Source of the DNA: Bacillota bacterium
GTDB taxonomy: Bacteria; Bacillota; Clostridia; Tissierellales; Peptoniphilaceae
DNA: 5,539 nucleotides
Assembly: GCA_023393815.1 (NCBI GenBank)
Contig: JAEXBU010000040.1
Coordinates: 1 to 5,539, forward strand
Reading direction: 5' to 3'
In this document: positions 1-5,539 of the stretch, piece after piece
Position numbering within the stretch: the first letter of the stretch is position 1
Layout: each line of letters begins with the position of its first letter
Notes under the pieces: model-generated
Seen by the model: the letters and a program-made list of their open reading frames with translations, nothing else
Databases searched by the model: none
Told to the model about the DNA's origin: nothing
Program-made: the position numbers and the translations under genes

Positions 1-804
1 GTAGAAAAGTATGCACAGTTGGGTGTTGCGACGTGGGCCTATTTGGACAACAGTTTCGATCCGGAACTGACGAATCAATTTTTGCAAAACGAAGGAGCGC
101 GGAAAAAAGCGGTCACGACGCTTGTAAATTTCGCCAAGTCCTATGGCATGAAAGGAATCAATATCGACTTTGAGAACATGAAAGTCGACGATCGCGACGC
201 ACTAACCGCCTTTGTAAGAGAAGTTTCCGAGGCGGCGAAGGCGGAAAATCTCTTAGTCTCCGTTTGTGTCACGCCGCAAATTTCCAAAGATGTCGAAAAG
301 GAACTTTACGATCGAAAGGCTTTGGCAGAAGTGTGTGATTACGTCATTCTCATGGCCTATGACCAGCATTGGGGGAGCTCCGACAAGGCGGGTTCCGTGG
401 CAGAGTATAAGTGGGTAGAAGGAAATGTTAACGTAAGCTTGAAAGACATTCCGCCCGAAAAGTTTATTCTTTCGGTACCCTTCTATGCGCGTCTATGGAA
501 GGAAGGAGACAATGGTCTCACATCCAGTGCCGTTGGAATGCAAACCACATCGGGATATGTTGCGTCTCATAATTTACAACCGACGTGGGACGAGGAAGCG
601 AAACAATATACCATCGAACAAAATGTAAATGGTAAGAGCGAAAAGATTTGGATCGAAAATGCGGAATCGGTAGCGTGGAAAGTGTCTCTTATGCGCAAGT
701 ACGATCTCGCCGGTATTTCGTCTTGGCGCTTAGGTTTTGAAACGCCGGATGTATGGACGACCATTGCCGATCAGTTCAGTAAATATCGCTATCCCTATCA
801 ATAA
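1..804 (+). CDS. Glycoside hydrolase family 18 protein, 3' part (5' end outside window)
   Basis: The reading frame is open from base 1, so this is the C-terminal 267 residues of a longer protein; the TTG at 19 is an internal Leu codon. Seen: the GH18 catalytic signature GINIDFEN, with Asp at 166-168 and the presumed acid/base Glu at 172-174; the VILMAYDQHW strand, with the Met-x-Tyr-Asp residues at 352-363; then FILSVPFYARLW, and a closing AGISSWRLGFETPDVW that completes the barrel. Family knowledge: GH18 enzymes of the YaaH/SleL and clostridial surface type cleave beta-1,4 bonds at N-acetylglucosamine in peptidoglycan or chitin-like polymers by substrate-assisted catalysis. The DQHWGS...AGSVA stretch resembles clostridial cell-wall members. 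Inference: an exported cell-wall glycosidase. The signal peptide and any LysM or other binding domain would lie upstream and cannot be checked. The catalytic motifs are intact. No terminator is visible after the stop. Confidence 0.9.
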   Translation, partial: VEKYAQLGVATWAYLDNSFDPELTNQFLQNEGARKKAVTTLVNFAKSYGMKGINIDFENMKVDDRDALTAFVREVSEAAKAENLLVSVCVTPQISKDVEKELYDRKALAEVCDYVILMAYDQHWGSSDKAGSVAEYKWVEGNVNVSLKDIPPEKFILSVPFYARLWKEGDNGLTSSAVGMQTTSGYVASHNLQPTWDEEAKQYTIEQNVNGKSEKIWIENAESVAWKVSLMRKYDLAGISSWRLGFETPDVWTTIADQFSKYRYPYQ

Positions 805-809
805 AAGAA

Positions 810-837
810 TTGCAACTTTGGGAGATTTTGGTATAAT
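810..837 (+). promoter_or_regulatory. Extended -10 sigma-A promoter for the phospholipase-like gene
   Basis: A -35-like TTGCAA at 810-815 is followed after 16 bases by a perfect TATAAT at 832-837, preceded by TG at 829-830 (extended -10 element). Transcription should begin near 844, leaving a leader of about 30 bases before the start codon at 874. The site begins six bases after the glycosidase stop codon, so it separates the two genes. It may also serve the T-box and asnA downstream by read-through, because no clear promoter is seen closer to them. Confidence 0.75.
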
Positions 838-861
838 GTCATAGGAAGTCGGAATAAAGGC

Positions 862-868
862 AAAGGAG
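862..868 (+). promoter_or_regulatory. Ribosome binding site that decides the start at 874
   Basis: AAAGGAG at 862-868 lies five bases before the ATG at 874. An in-frame GTG at 868 overlaps the last base of this site, so it cannot be the start served by it. The ATG at 874 is therefore chosen. Confidence 0.8.
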
Positions 869-873
869 TGTTC

Positions 874-1509
874 ATGGTACCTGAAACACATCGGATTATT
901 GCCGGTGAGGTGAGAGGTCGCATCATCGAAGATTACGGAATTATTTTAGATGAATCGAAGATGCTGCGCGGCTCAATCGCCCCGGACGTTTATCCTAAGT
1001 ACAAATTTATTCCCCATTATTATGACGAAAGTATCGATTACATCGTGGAAAAAATCGTTGCTCTCGTGCCCTATGTGTCCGAATTGGCTTACGACACGGC
1101 TTGGAAAGGACTTCTGTCACTTCCTGTAAGCTATAAGATCGGCGTCATCAGCCACTATTTGTGTGACTATATGACCCATCCTCATGCCCGCCGCATACGC
1201 TGTACATCCATGAAGGATTTACGAGAGCATATGTTATACGAAAAGGATTTGAATCGCTCCGTTAAAAAGCACGGCATTGATCGCGATTGTATAAGTGGTA
1301 TGGACATGGGGTGTTTTCAAGGGAGTAAGGAGGATCTTAGGGTTTTTGTAAAAGAACAAATCACCTCTTTGATCGCACTTTACAAAAAGGAATCCGTTAC
1401 GTTTAGAAATGATGCCAATTTTGCATTTATTTTAAACGTGTTTATAACGAGAATTATTTGTGAATCGGCTCTAAGCTACGGCAAGGCCGGACAAGTTCAA
1501 ATAGCATAA
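874..1509 (+). CDS. Zinc-dependent phospholipase C-like protein (no signal peptide)
   Basis: A 211-residue protein of the zinc-dependent phospholipase C family (Bacillus cereus PC-PLC / Clostridium alpha-toxin catalytic fold). The metal ligands can be lined up by eye with the B. cereus enzyme: His6 (His14), Asp38 in SIAPDVYP (Asp55), His48 in HYYDES (His69), His94 and Asp98 in SHYLCDYMTHPH (His118, Asp122), His104 (His128), and His119 and Glu123 in HMLYE (His142, Glu146). These are the ligands of a tri-zinc centre that hydrolyses phosphodiesters such as phosphatidylcholine headgroups. Unlike the secreted enzymes, the protein has no signal peptide or propeptide, and it lacks the mature N-terminal Trp that ligates zinc there. 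It is also shorter (mature PC-PLC is about 245 residues). Inference: a cytoplasmic member of unknown substrate. It has its own promoter and ends one base before the asnA T-box. Family assignment is firm; actual lipase activity is not shown. Confidence 0.82.
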   Translation: MVPETHRIIAGEVRGRIIEDYGIILDESKMLRGSIAPDVYPKYKFIPHYYDESIDYIVEKIVALVPYVSELAYDTAWKGLLSLPVSYKIGVISHYLCDYMTHPHARRIRCTSMKDLREHMLYEKDLNRSVKKHGIDRDCISGMDMGCFQGSKEDLRVFVKEQITSLIALYKKESVTFRNDANFAFILNVFITRIICESALSYGKAGQVQIA

Positions 1510-1510
1510 C

Positions 1511-1714
1511 CTGAGAAGAGAAGGGAAGCGGGCACGCTTATAACTAGCGAGGCATGATGGTGAAAGATGTCTATAAGCACCTGCGGAAAACATCTCGGAG
1601 GCTCTGCTCTCAAAAGGGCAGACGGTTTTACCCGTTATTTTGTAATAGAGTATGAAGTACTCGAAAAGGTGGCATAGCGAATTTTTCGTCCGATGATGGA
1701 GAATTCGCTTTTTT
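1511..1714 (+). ncRNA. T-box riboswitch, tRNA-Asn specific, controlling asnA
   Basis: Stem I: basal helix 1511-1516/1593-1598; a specifier loop with 3' strand 1585-1592; helix 1528-1532/1580-1584; helix 1536-1542/1572-1578; distal helix 1551-1555/1567-1571. The specifier-loop strand reads GGAAAACA, with AAC at 1589-1591 followed by the usual purine, matching the layout of Bacillus glyQS (GAAAGGCA). AAC encodes Asn. Further hairpins follow: 1604-1610/1615-1621 (loop CAAA), 1622-1625/1632-1635, and a stem III candidate 1648-1652/1658-1662. The T-box element AAGGTGGCATAGCG at 1666-1679 matches AGGGTGGNACCGCG at 10 of 13 fixed positions. TGGC at 1670-1673 would pair with the GCCA end of tRNA-Asn (discriminator G). 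The antiterminator, with A2 helix 1677-1681/1685-1689, excludes the terminator at 1676-1709. Inference: uncharged tRNA-Asn switches on asnA. The full fold was drawn by eye. Confidence 0.93.
1676..1714 (+). terminator. Regulated intrinsic terminator of the asnA T-box
   Basis: AGCGAATT at 1676-1683 pairs perfectly with AATTCGCT at 1702-1709, and a run of six T ends at 1714. A small inner TCC/GGA pairing (1689-1691/1698-1700) can extend the hairpin. The 5' arm shares bases 1677-1683 with the antiterminator, so the two structures are mutually exclusive, as expected of a transcriptional T-box. Confidence 0.9.
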
Positions 1715-1729
1715 AATTAAGGAGAAATT

Positions 1730-2728
1730 ATGAGAAACAATTCGGAAGCGACAAAATTTACGATCAAGGAAACGCAAATCGCCATTAAGAGTTTAAAGGA
1801 TTACTTTGAACGGGATTTGGCCAATACATTGAACTTAACCCGCGTCTCGGCACCTTTATTCGTGCGTCCGGAAACGGGATTAAACGACAATTTAAATGGC
1901 GTGGAAAAGGCGGTATCTTTTAAGCTGCGAAAATACGATATCGATGTTGAAATCGTACAGTCTTTGGCCAAGTGGAAGCGCAACGCTTTAAAAGAATACG
2001 GCTTTAATTATTACGAGGGGCTGTATACGGATATGAATGATATTCGACCCGATGAAGAGTTGGACGACATTCATTCTATTTACGTGGACCAATGGGACTG
2101 GGAAAAAGTCATTCGCAAAGAAGATCGAACCGACGCGTACTTGCATTTTATCGTATCCGAAATTTATTCGGTCTTTCTTCGAACGGAAACCTATATTAAC
2201 AGCGTCTACCCCTATATTTTGTCGAAGAAATTGCCGTCGTCGATTTATTTTATGACGTCCCAAGAGTTAGAAGACAAATATCCGGAGATGACTCCGAAGG
2301 AAAGAGAATATGCTATTTGTCGGGAGAAAAAAGCCGTGTTCCTCCAAGGAATAGGCAAAAATCTGAACAGTGGAAAGCCGCACGACGGAAGGAGTCCGGA
2401 CTACGACGATTGGGATTTAAACGGCGACGTTCTCTTCTACAATCCGACGACGGATTCGGTGATCGAGCTTTCGTCGATGGGTATTCGCGTTGATGAAGAT
2501 AGCTTGATGCGTCAATTGGAATTAACCGGCGAGACGGATCGGTTGAATAGGGCCTATCACAAGCGCCTTATGGAGGGTGAGTTGCCTTATACGGTTGGAG
2601 GAGGAATCGGCCAATCGCGCATATGTATGTTTTTCTTAGAAAAGAAGTCGATTGCCGAAGTGCAGGCGTCCGTATGGCCCGAAGAGTTTCTCTTAGAGTC
2701 AAAGTTACGAGGCGAAGACATCCTGTAA
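1730..2728 (+). CDS. asnA: Aspartate-ammonia ligase (asparagine synthetase A)
   Basis: Makes asparagine from aspartate, ammonia and ATP, releasing AMP and pyrophosphate; a cytosolic enzyme built on the class II aminoacyl-tRNA synthetase fold. The 332 residues compare with about 330 in E. coli AsnA, and recognisable blocks run the whole length: KETQIAIKSLKDYF (13-26), DNLNGVEKAVSF (53-64), SLAKWKR (78-84), HSIYVDQWDWEKV (115-127), AVFLQGIGKNL (202-212), PDYDDWDLNGDVLF (223-236), ELSSMGIRVD (246-255) and GGGIGQSR (290-297), whose Arg297 corresponds to the conserved motif 3 arginine. The acidic insertion found in the E. coli enzyme after PDYDDW is absent. The start is set by AAGGAG at 1719-1724, five bases before the ATG and just after the T-box terminator, so translation depends on antitermination. 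No terminator follows, so read-through into the next gene is possible. Confidence 0.97.
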   Translation: MRNNSEATKFTIKETQIAIKSLKDYFERDLANTLNLTRVSAPLFVRPETGLNDNLNGVEKAVSFKLRKYDIDVEIVQSLAKWKRNALKEYGFNYYEGLYTDMNDIRPDEELDDIHSIYVDQWDWEKVIRKEDRTDAYLHFIVSEIYSVFLRTETYINSVYPYILSKKLPSSIYFMTSQELEDKYPEMTPKEREYAICREKKAVFLQGIGKNLNSGKPHDGRSPDYDDWDLNGDVLFYNPTTDSVIELSSMGIRVDEDSLMRQLELTGETDRLNRAYHKRLMEGELPYTVGGGIGQSRICMFFLEKKSIAEVQASVWPEEFLLESKLRGEDIL

Positions 2729-2734
2729 AAGGTA

Positions 2735-2763
2735 GTGAACTCTTTCGCGCTTTATGATAAAAT
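2735..2763 (+). promoter_or_regulatory. Possible promoter for the unknown gene at 2786
   Basis: TAAAAT at 2758-2763, overlapping a TATGAT at 2753-2758, lies 17 bases after GTGAAC at 2735-2740. The -10 is fair (5 of 6) but the -35 is weak (3 of 6). The position, between the asnA stop and a strong ribosome binding site, fits a promoter that would free the next gene from T-box control. Judged by eye only. Confidence 0.4.
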
Positions 2764-2772
2764 AGGCACGAT

Positions 2773-2779
2773 AAGGAGG
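2773..2779 (+). promoter_or_regulatory. Strong ribosome binding site that decides the start at 2786
   Basis: AAGGAGG at 2773-2779 is the closest match to the anti-Shine-Dalgarno sequence in the window and sits six bases before the ATG at 2786. It lies downstream of the in-frame GTG at 2735, which has only a poor upstream match (AAAGG at 2728-2732) and lies within the candidate promoter. The ATG is therefore the likely start. Confidence 0.8.
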
Positions 2780-2785
2780 AAGGGC

Positions 2786-3544
2786 ATGTCCGTACAAAGT
2801 GTGCAACTCAATCAAAAAACATTAAATTTCGTCGACATGAAGGCAAAGCTGATGCAAAAATTTTTGTATGGGGCGGACAGTTCGGCCATGCAGCTTCTTT
2901 TGAATTTGTACGATTTGGAAGAGAAAATCCATAATATTTTTCCCTCTTACGTATCAATGAAAAATTTAAAGAAGGATATTTTGTCTTTTCTTCGGCGAAA
3001 GGATAATCGGTTTGTCTTTGCCAATAGTTTAACCGATGCCATTTACGATGACATTAACCGCTTTGAACTGGTTATGTACTTGATTGGCTACAAGGAAGGC
3101 TACAATGCCGCATCGGAAGCAAACGAGCTGGAAGTGATCGCTCTTCGGCACGTGGACTTGTGCGATTTATTTGAACGAAAAGTGTTGTTTCACTATAGTG
3201 GGGACTACGACGACGTTCGACAATTTCGCAAGCAAGCCATCGATCGGCATATGCGTTATATCGGCGGAGGAAGACGCATAAAAGAGCAAGCGCAGCGTTT
3301 TTCGAGGGTCGTATTGAAGCGTAAAGTGCTCACTTTAAACCATTATGTGAACCGACAACTGCAAGTCGATTTTCAAAGCCCGAAGAAGTTGTATCGCGAG
3401 TCGGACTACGTTCTTACGAGAGAAGAGCTTATCGGTTTACATCGCAAGTTGAAGAATTTTTTATATCGAGACGGACTGCGAATCTATTTATCGGCCTATT
3501 GGTATGGGATGAATGATTCGGTACTAAAAAGATATCATCCGTAA
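2786..3544 (+). CDS. Hypothetical basic protein, unrecognised family
   Basis: A 252-residue protein I do not recognise. Seen: no signal peptide, no clear transmembrane span, no Walker, zinc-finger or obvious catalytic motif. It looks mostly helical. Residues 20-110 alternate hydrophobic and charged segments, ending in the helix-like YLIGYKEGYNAAS (98-110). Residues 145-190 are very rich in Arg and Lys, with a GGGRR turn at 160-164 and the run LKRK at 177-180. The C-terminal 40 residues are aromatic (FLYRDG, YLSAYWYGM). The basic centre could bind nucleic acid or an acidic surface, but that is inference. Base and codon use resemble the neighbours, so nothing suggests recent transfer. It lies 57 bases after asnA and 38 before ruvC, is closed by its own terminator, and may have its own promoter. 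Its place beside ruvCAB is not enough to assign a DNA-repair role. Coding is supported by the long open frame and strong ribosome binding site. Confidence 0.8.
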   Translation: MSVQSVQLNQKTLNFVDMKAKLMQKFLYGADSSAMQLLLNLYDLEEKIHNIFPSYVSMKNLKKDILSFLRRKDNRFVFANSLTDAIYDDINRFELVMYLIGYKEGYNAASEANELEVIALRHVDLCDLFERKVLFHYSGDYDDVRQFRKQAIDRHMRYIGGGRRIKEQAQRFSRVVLKRKVLTLNHYVNRQLQVDFQSPKKLYRESDYVLTREELIGLHRKLKNFLYRDGLRIYLSAYWYGMNDSVLKRYHP

Positions 3545-3547
3545 CCG

Positions 3548-3572
3548 AAGGGCTCTGAAGGGCCCTTTTTTT
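3548..3572 (+). terminator. Intrinsic terminator between the unknown gene and ruvC
   Basis: An eight-pair GC-rich stem, 3548-3555 with 3560-3567 (one T-G pair), has a TGAA loop at 3556-3559 and an uninterrupted run of seven T at 3566-3572. It begins three bases after the stop codon at 3542-3544, and the ruvC ribosome binding site AAGGAG (3573-3578) starts at the very next base after the T run. Transcripts released here would carry no ruvC translation signal. Confidence 0.88.
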
Positions 3573-3582
3573 AAGGAGTTTT

Positions 3583-4077
3583 ATGAGAGTATTGGGAATT
3601 GATCCGGGTCTGGCGACTATGGGTTATGGTATTATTGACGTAGAGGGCAATCGACTCCGGGCAGTGGAGTACGGAACCATTGAGACACAAAGCCGGACCG
3701 ATTATCCGAAGCGTTTATTTCAAATCTACGGGGAGTTAAAAAAAATCATCGAATCGCGGTGGCCGGACGAGGTGGCCATGGAAGAGTTGTTTTTTAACAA
3801 AAATATTACCACGGCTATGTCCGTGGCACAGGCGCGGGGCGTGGAAATTTTAACCTGTATGGAAATGGGTCTGCCTATTTACGAGTATACGCCTCTTCAA
3901 GTAAAACAGGCAGTAGTGGGTTATGGTCGCGCGGAAAAACATCAGGTGCAGGAAATGGTCAAAATGTTTTTGAACTTGCAAGCTATTCCCAAGCCGGACG
4001 ATGCCGCAGATGGGCTCGCCATTGCCATAACGCATATTCATTCGTCGAAAAGCAAAGAGCTCTTTGAGTTAAAGTAG
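3583..4077 (+). CDS. ruvC: Holliday junction resolvase RuvC
   Basis: A Mg-dependent endonuclease that, as a dimer on a RuvAB-bound four-way junction, makes paired nicks to resolve recombination intermediates. The 164 residues are close to the usual length (E. coli about 173). The four catalytic acids of the RNase H-like fold are all visible: Asp7 in GIDPG, Glu67 in AMEELFF, and Asp140 and Asp143 in PDDAADGLA, matching E. coli Asp7, Glu66, Asp138 and Asp141. The FFNKNITTAMSVAQARG segment (70-86), which contacts DNA and the dimer partner, and the VKQAVVGYGRAEKHQV block (107-122) are also typical. AAGGAG at 3573-3578 lies four bases before the ATG. The gene is first of a ruvC-ruvA-ruvB operon, with a 7-base gap to ruvA. 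An intrinsic terminator stands immediately upstream, so expression needs read-through or a promoter inside the preceding gene. Confidence 0.97.
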   Translation: MRVLGIDPGLATMGYGIIDVEGNRLRAVEYGTIETQSRTDYPKRLFQIYGELKKIIESRWPDEVAMEELFFNKNITTAMSVAQARGVEILTCMEMGLPIYEYTPLQVKQAVVGYGRAEKHQVQEMVKMFLNLQAIPKPDDAADGLAIAITHIHSSKSKELFELK

Positions 4078-4084
4078 GTGAAAT

Positions 4085-4675
4085 ATGATCGATCGCTTGC
4101 ACGGGATTGTGCTAGAAAAAAAAACGGAAGGTCTTATTGTCGGTATCGGCGGCTTCGGCCTGATGGTTCATGTAGCCGGGCCAAAAGTCGGTGCGATTGG
4201 TGAGGGAGAGGAAGTTGATCTCTTCACCTATTTGCAAGTGAAAGAAGACGGTTTCGCGCTTTTTGGATTCGTAGACGAAAAAGACCGTGGACTCTTTCTT
4301 TTGTTAATAGGCGTAAGCGGTGTCGGCCCCAAAGTTGCCATGGGAATTTTCGACCGGTTTGCGGCGGATGATGTCATATACTTTATTCAAAATGGGGATG
4401 CTAAGTCCTTAACCGAGGCGCCTGGCATTGGAAAAAAGACGGCGGAACGCCTGCTATTAGAGTTGAAGGACAAAGTTAAGGGATTGGGTGGAGAAAAACC
4501 TGTACGTTCCGTTTCCGCTAACAGAATACAAGGACCTGAGCAAGAAGCTTTGGAGGCACTGGAAAGCCTAGGATATTCCGCCAATGAGGCGAGAGAGGCC
4601 GTTAAGGGGATCGATGGGGAAAATGTGGAAGTTATATTGAAGACGGCGCTTAGGCGTTTGTCCGTAAATAGATAG
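4085..4675 (+). CDS. ruvA: Holliday junction branch migration protein RuvA
   Basis: Forms a tetramer that clamps the open four-way junction and loads the RuvB motor onto opposite arms. The 196 residues match the family length (about 200). Domain I (1-65) is the OB fold, beginning MIDRLHGIV and ending near GFALFGF. Domain II (66-135) has two helix-hairpin-helix motifs, LIGVSGVGPKVA (74-85) and APGIGKKTAERL (112-123), which grip the DNA backbone. The acidic pair Glu65-Lys-Asp67 (EKD) sits where the central acidic pin of RuvA is expected. A flexible linker (about 136-152) leads to domain III (153-196), with EALEALESLGYSANEAREAV, which contacts RuvB. The ribosome binding site is a weaker AGGTGA at 4076-4081, overlapping the ruvC stop codon and four bases before the ATG, which suggests translational coupling. 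Its own stop codon overlaps the ruvB ribosome binding site. Confidence 0.97.
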   Translation: MIDRLHGIVLEKKTEGLIVGIGGFGLMVHVAGPKVGAIGEGEEVDLFTYLQVKEDGFALFGFVDEKDRGLFLLLIGVSGVGPKVAMGIFDRFAADDVIYFIQNGDAKSLTEAPGIGKKTAERLLLELKDKVKGLGGEKPVRSVSANRIQGPEQEALEALESLGYSANEAREAVKGIDGENVEVILKTALRRLSVNR

Positions 4676-4683
4676 GAGAGCCT

Positions 4684-5539
4684 ATGGAAGAAGAGCGTTT
4701 GGTTTCAAAAATCGTTTTGCCTCAGGAAGAGCGAATCGAAACGGCCCTTCGACCGAAATTTTTATCGGAATATATTGGCCAGGACAAAGCAAAAAAAAAG
4801 TTGGAGATTTTTATCGAGGCGGCGCGCCGGAGAGAAGAATCGTTGGATCACGCCTTACTCAGCGGACCGCCGGGGCTGGGGAAGACGACTCTTGCCAACA
4901 TTATTGCCAATGAAATGCACGTGAATATACGCGTCACGTCGGGACCCGCCATTGAACGACCGGGCGATTTGGCGAGCATTTTAACCAATTTAGACGAAAA
5001 TGACGTGCTTTTCATTGACGAGATTCACCGAATTCCACGAACGGTGGAGGAAATTCTCTATCCGGCCATGGAAGATTTTGCTCTGGACATTATCGTGGGG
5101 AAGGGCCCATCTGCCAGGTCCCTGCGTTTGGATTTAAACCATTTTACGCTTATCGGCGCGACGACTCGTTCCGGCCAATTGGCCTCCCCTTTAAGAGATC
5201 GCTTTGGCGTCTTATTAAATTTGGATCTTTACGATGCGGAAAGCTTAAAGACGATTTTGCTTCGTTCGTCGGAAATTCTTCGCATTCCGCTAAGTACATC
5301 GGGCGCATGGGAAATCGCAAAAAGAAGTCGCGGCACGCCGCGAATCGCCAATCGATTATTAAAGCGAATTAGAGATTTTGCGGAAGTTAAGCGAAATGGT
5401 TTAATTGACGAAGATGTGGCGAAAGAAGGTCTGCGCCTTTTAGACGTTGACGAATATGGATTGGACGATTTGGATCGAAAGATCCTTCAAACTATGATCC
5501 TAGAGTACCATGGTCGCGCCGTAGGGATCGACACTTTGG
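4684..5539 (+). CDS. ruvB: Holliday junction DNA helicase (branch migration ATPase) RuvB, 3' end cut by window
   Basis: Hexameric AAA+ motor that pumps DNA through the RuvA-bound junction. The 285 residues seen run open to the window edge; the family is about 335-340 long, so roughly 50 C-terminal residues are missing. Seen: the N-terminal LRPKFLSEYIGQDKAK (22-37), Walker A GPPGLGKT (61-68), SGPAIERPGDLA (86-97), Walker B LFIDEIH (109-115), GKGPSARS (139-146), the sensor 1 block GATTRSG (158-164), the LRDRFG box expected to carry the arginine finger (170-175), and sensor 2 GTPRIANRLLKRIRDFA. The winged-helix DNA-binding domain starts near LDDLDRKIL and is incomplete. Small oddity: HRIPRTVEE stands where most homologues have HRL-N/S/H-R. 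AGGAG at 4674-4678 overlaps the ruvA stop and lies five bases before the ATG, fitting coupled translation of the operon. Confidence 0.97.
   Translation, partial: MEEERLVSKIVLPQEERIETALRPKFLSEYIGQDKAKKKLEIFIEAARRREESLDHALLSGPPGLGKTTLANIIANEMHVNIRVTSGPAIERPGDLASILTNLDENDVLFIDEIHRIPRTVEEILYPAMEDFALDIIVGKGPSARSLRLDLNHFTLIGATTRSGQLASPLRDRFGVLLNLDLYDAESLKTILLRSSEILRIPLSTSGAWEIAKRSRGTPRIANRLLKRIRDFAEVKRNGLIDEDVAKEGLRLLDVDEYGLDDLDRKILQTMILEYHGRAVGIDTL

Noticed and set aside
868..876. GTG at 868 as the start of the phospholipase-like gene
   Set aside because: It overlaps the AAAGGAG ribosome binding site; the ATG at 874 has proper five-base spacing.
1526..1539. Local hairpin AAGCG-GGCA-CGCTT
   Set aside because: It competes with the longer stem I helices of the T-box, which explain the same bases and place the Asn specifier correctly; at most it is a transient early fold.
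2037..2255. Plus-strand 72-codon frame inside asnA
   Set aside because: It overlaps the well-conserved asnA frame and its product (rich in Arg, Phe and Cys) looks like an out-of-frame translation.
1988..2263. Antisense open frame of 91 codons within asnA, and similar minus-strand frames elsewhere (567-764, 1801-1983, 3850-4041, 4387-4584)
   Set aside because: Each lies opposite a firmly identified gene, and the 91-codon product has no recognisable family features; these look like shadows of the coding strand.
2735..2785. GTG at 2735 as the start of the unknown gene, adding 17 residues
   Set aside because: It has only a poor ribosome binding site match, overlaps a candidate promoter, and is followed by AAGGAGG with ideal spacing to the ATG at 2786.
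3499..3527. TTGGTA and TACTAA, 17 bases apart, as a ruvC promoter inside the unknown gene
   Set aside because: The -10 matches only 3 of 6 consensus bases and the pair is no better than chance in this sequence; it would also have to transcribe through the terminator.
1..5539. CRISPR arrays, insertion sequences, tRNA or rRNA genes, direct repeat families
   Set aside because: No repeated units, transposase motifs or RNA gene signatures were seen on reading both strands; intergenic space outside the T-box is under 70 bases throughout.

Overview
The window looks like a chromosomal segment of a low-to-moderate GC Firmicute, probably an anaerobic clostridial or Tissierellia-type bacterium. The support is AGGAG-type ribosome binding sites before nearly every gene, a T-box leader, a clostridial-style family 18 glycosidase, and a ruvC gene directly ahead of ruvAB (Bacillus uses RecU instead of RuvC). 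The genus cannot be fixed from the sequence. All genes lie on the + strand and are densely packed.

Layout: (1) 1-804, the 3' part of a GH18 glycosidase gene that runs in from the left. (2) 810-1509, an extended -10 promoter and a 211-residue zinc-dependent phospholipase C-like protein with no signal peptide. (3) 1511-1714, a T-box riboswitch whose specifier codon reads AAC (Asn), ending in a terminator. It controls (4) asnA, aspartate-ammonia ligase, 1730-2728. (5) 2786-3544, a basic, unrecognised 252-residue protein with its own strong ribosome binding site and a possible promoter, closed by an intrinsic terminator. (6) ruvC-ruvA-ruvB, 3583 to the right edge, encoding the Holliday junction resolvase and branch migration motor; ruvB is cut off by the window end.

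How the parts work together: the clearest regulatory logic is the T-box. Uncharged tRNA-Asn should stabilise the antiterminator and switch on asparagine synthesis. The three ruv genes form a tight operon (7- and 8-base gaps) whose products act in one complex. The glycosidase, the phospholipase-like protein and the unknown protein have no evident functional link to these modules.

I see no CRISPR array, mobile element, tRNA, rRNA or clearly novel multi-gene system. The points most worth a second look are the Asn T-box with its non-canonical tRNA-acceptor bulge, the way it abuts the preceding stop codon, the unknown gene, and the terminator placed immediately in front of the ruvC ribosome binding site.
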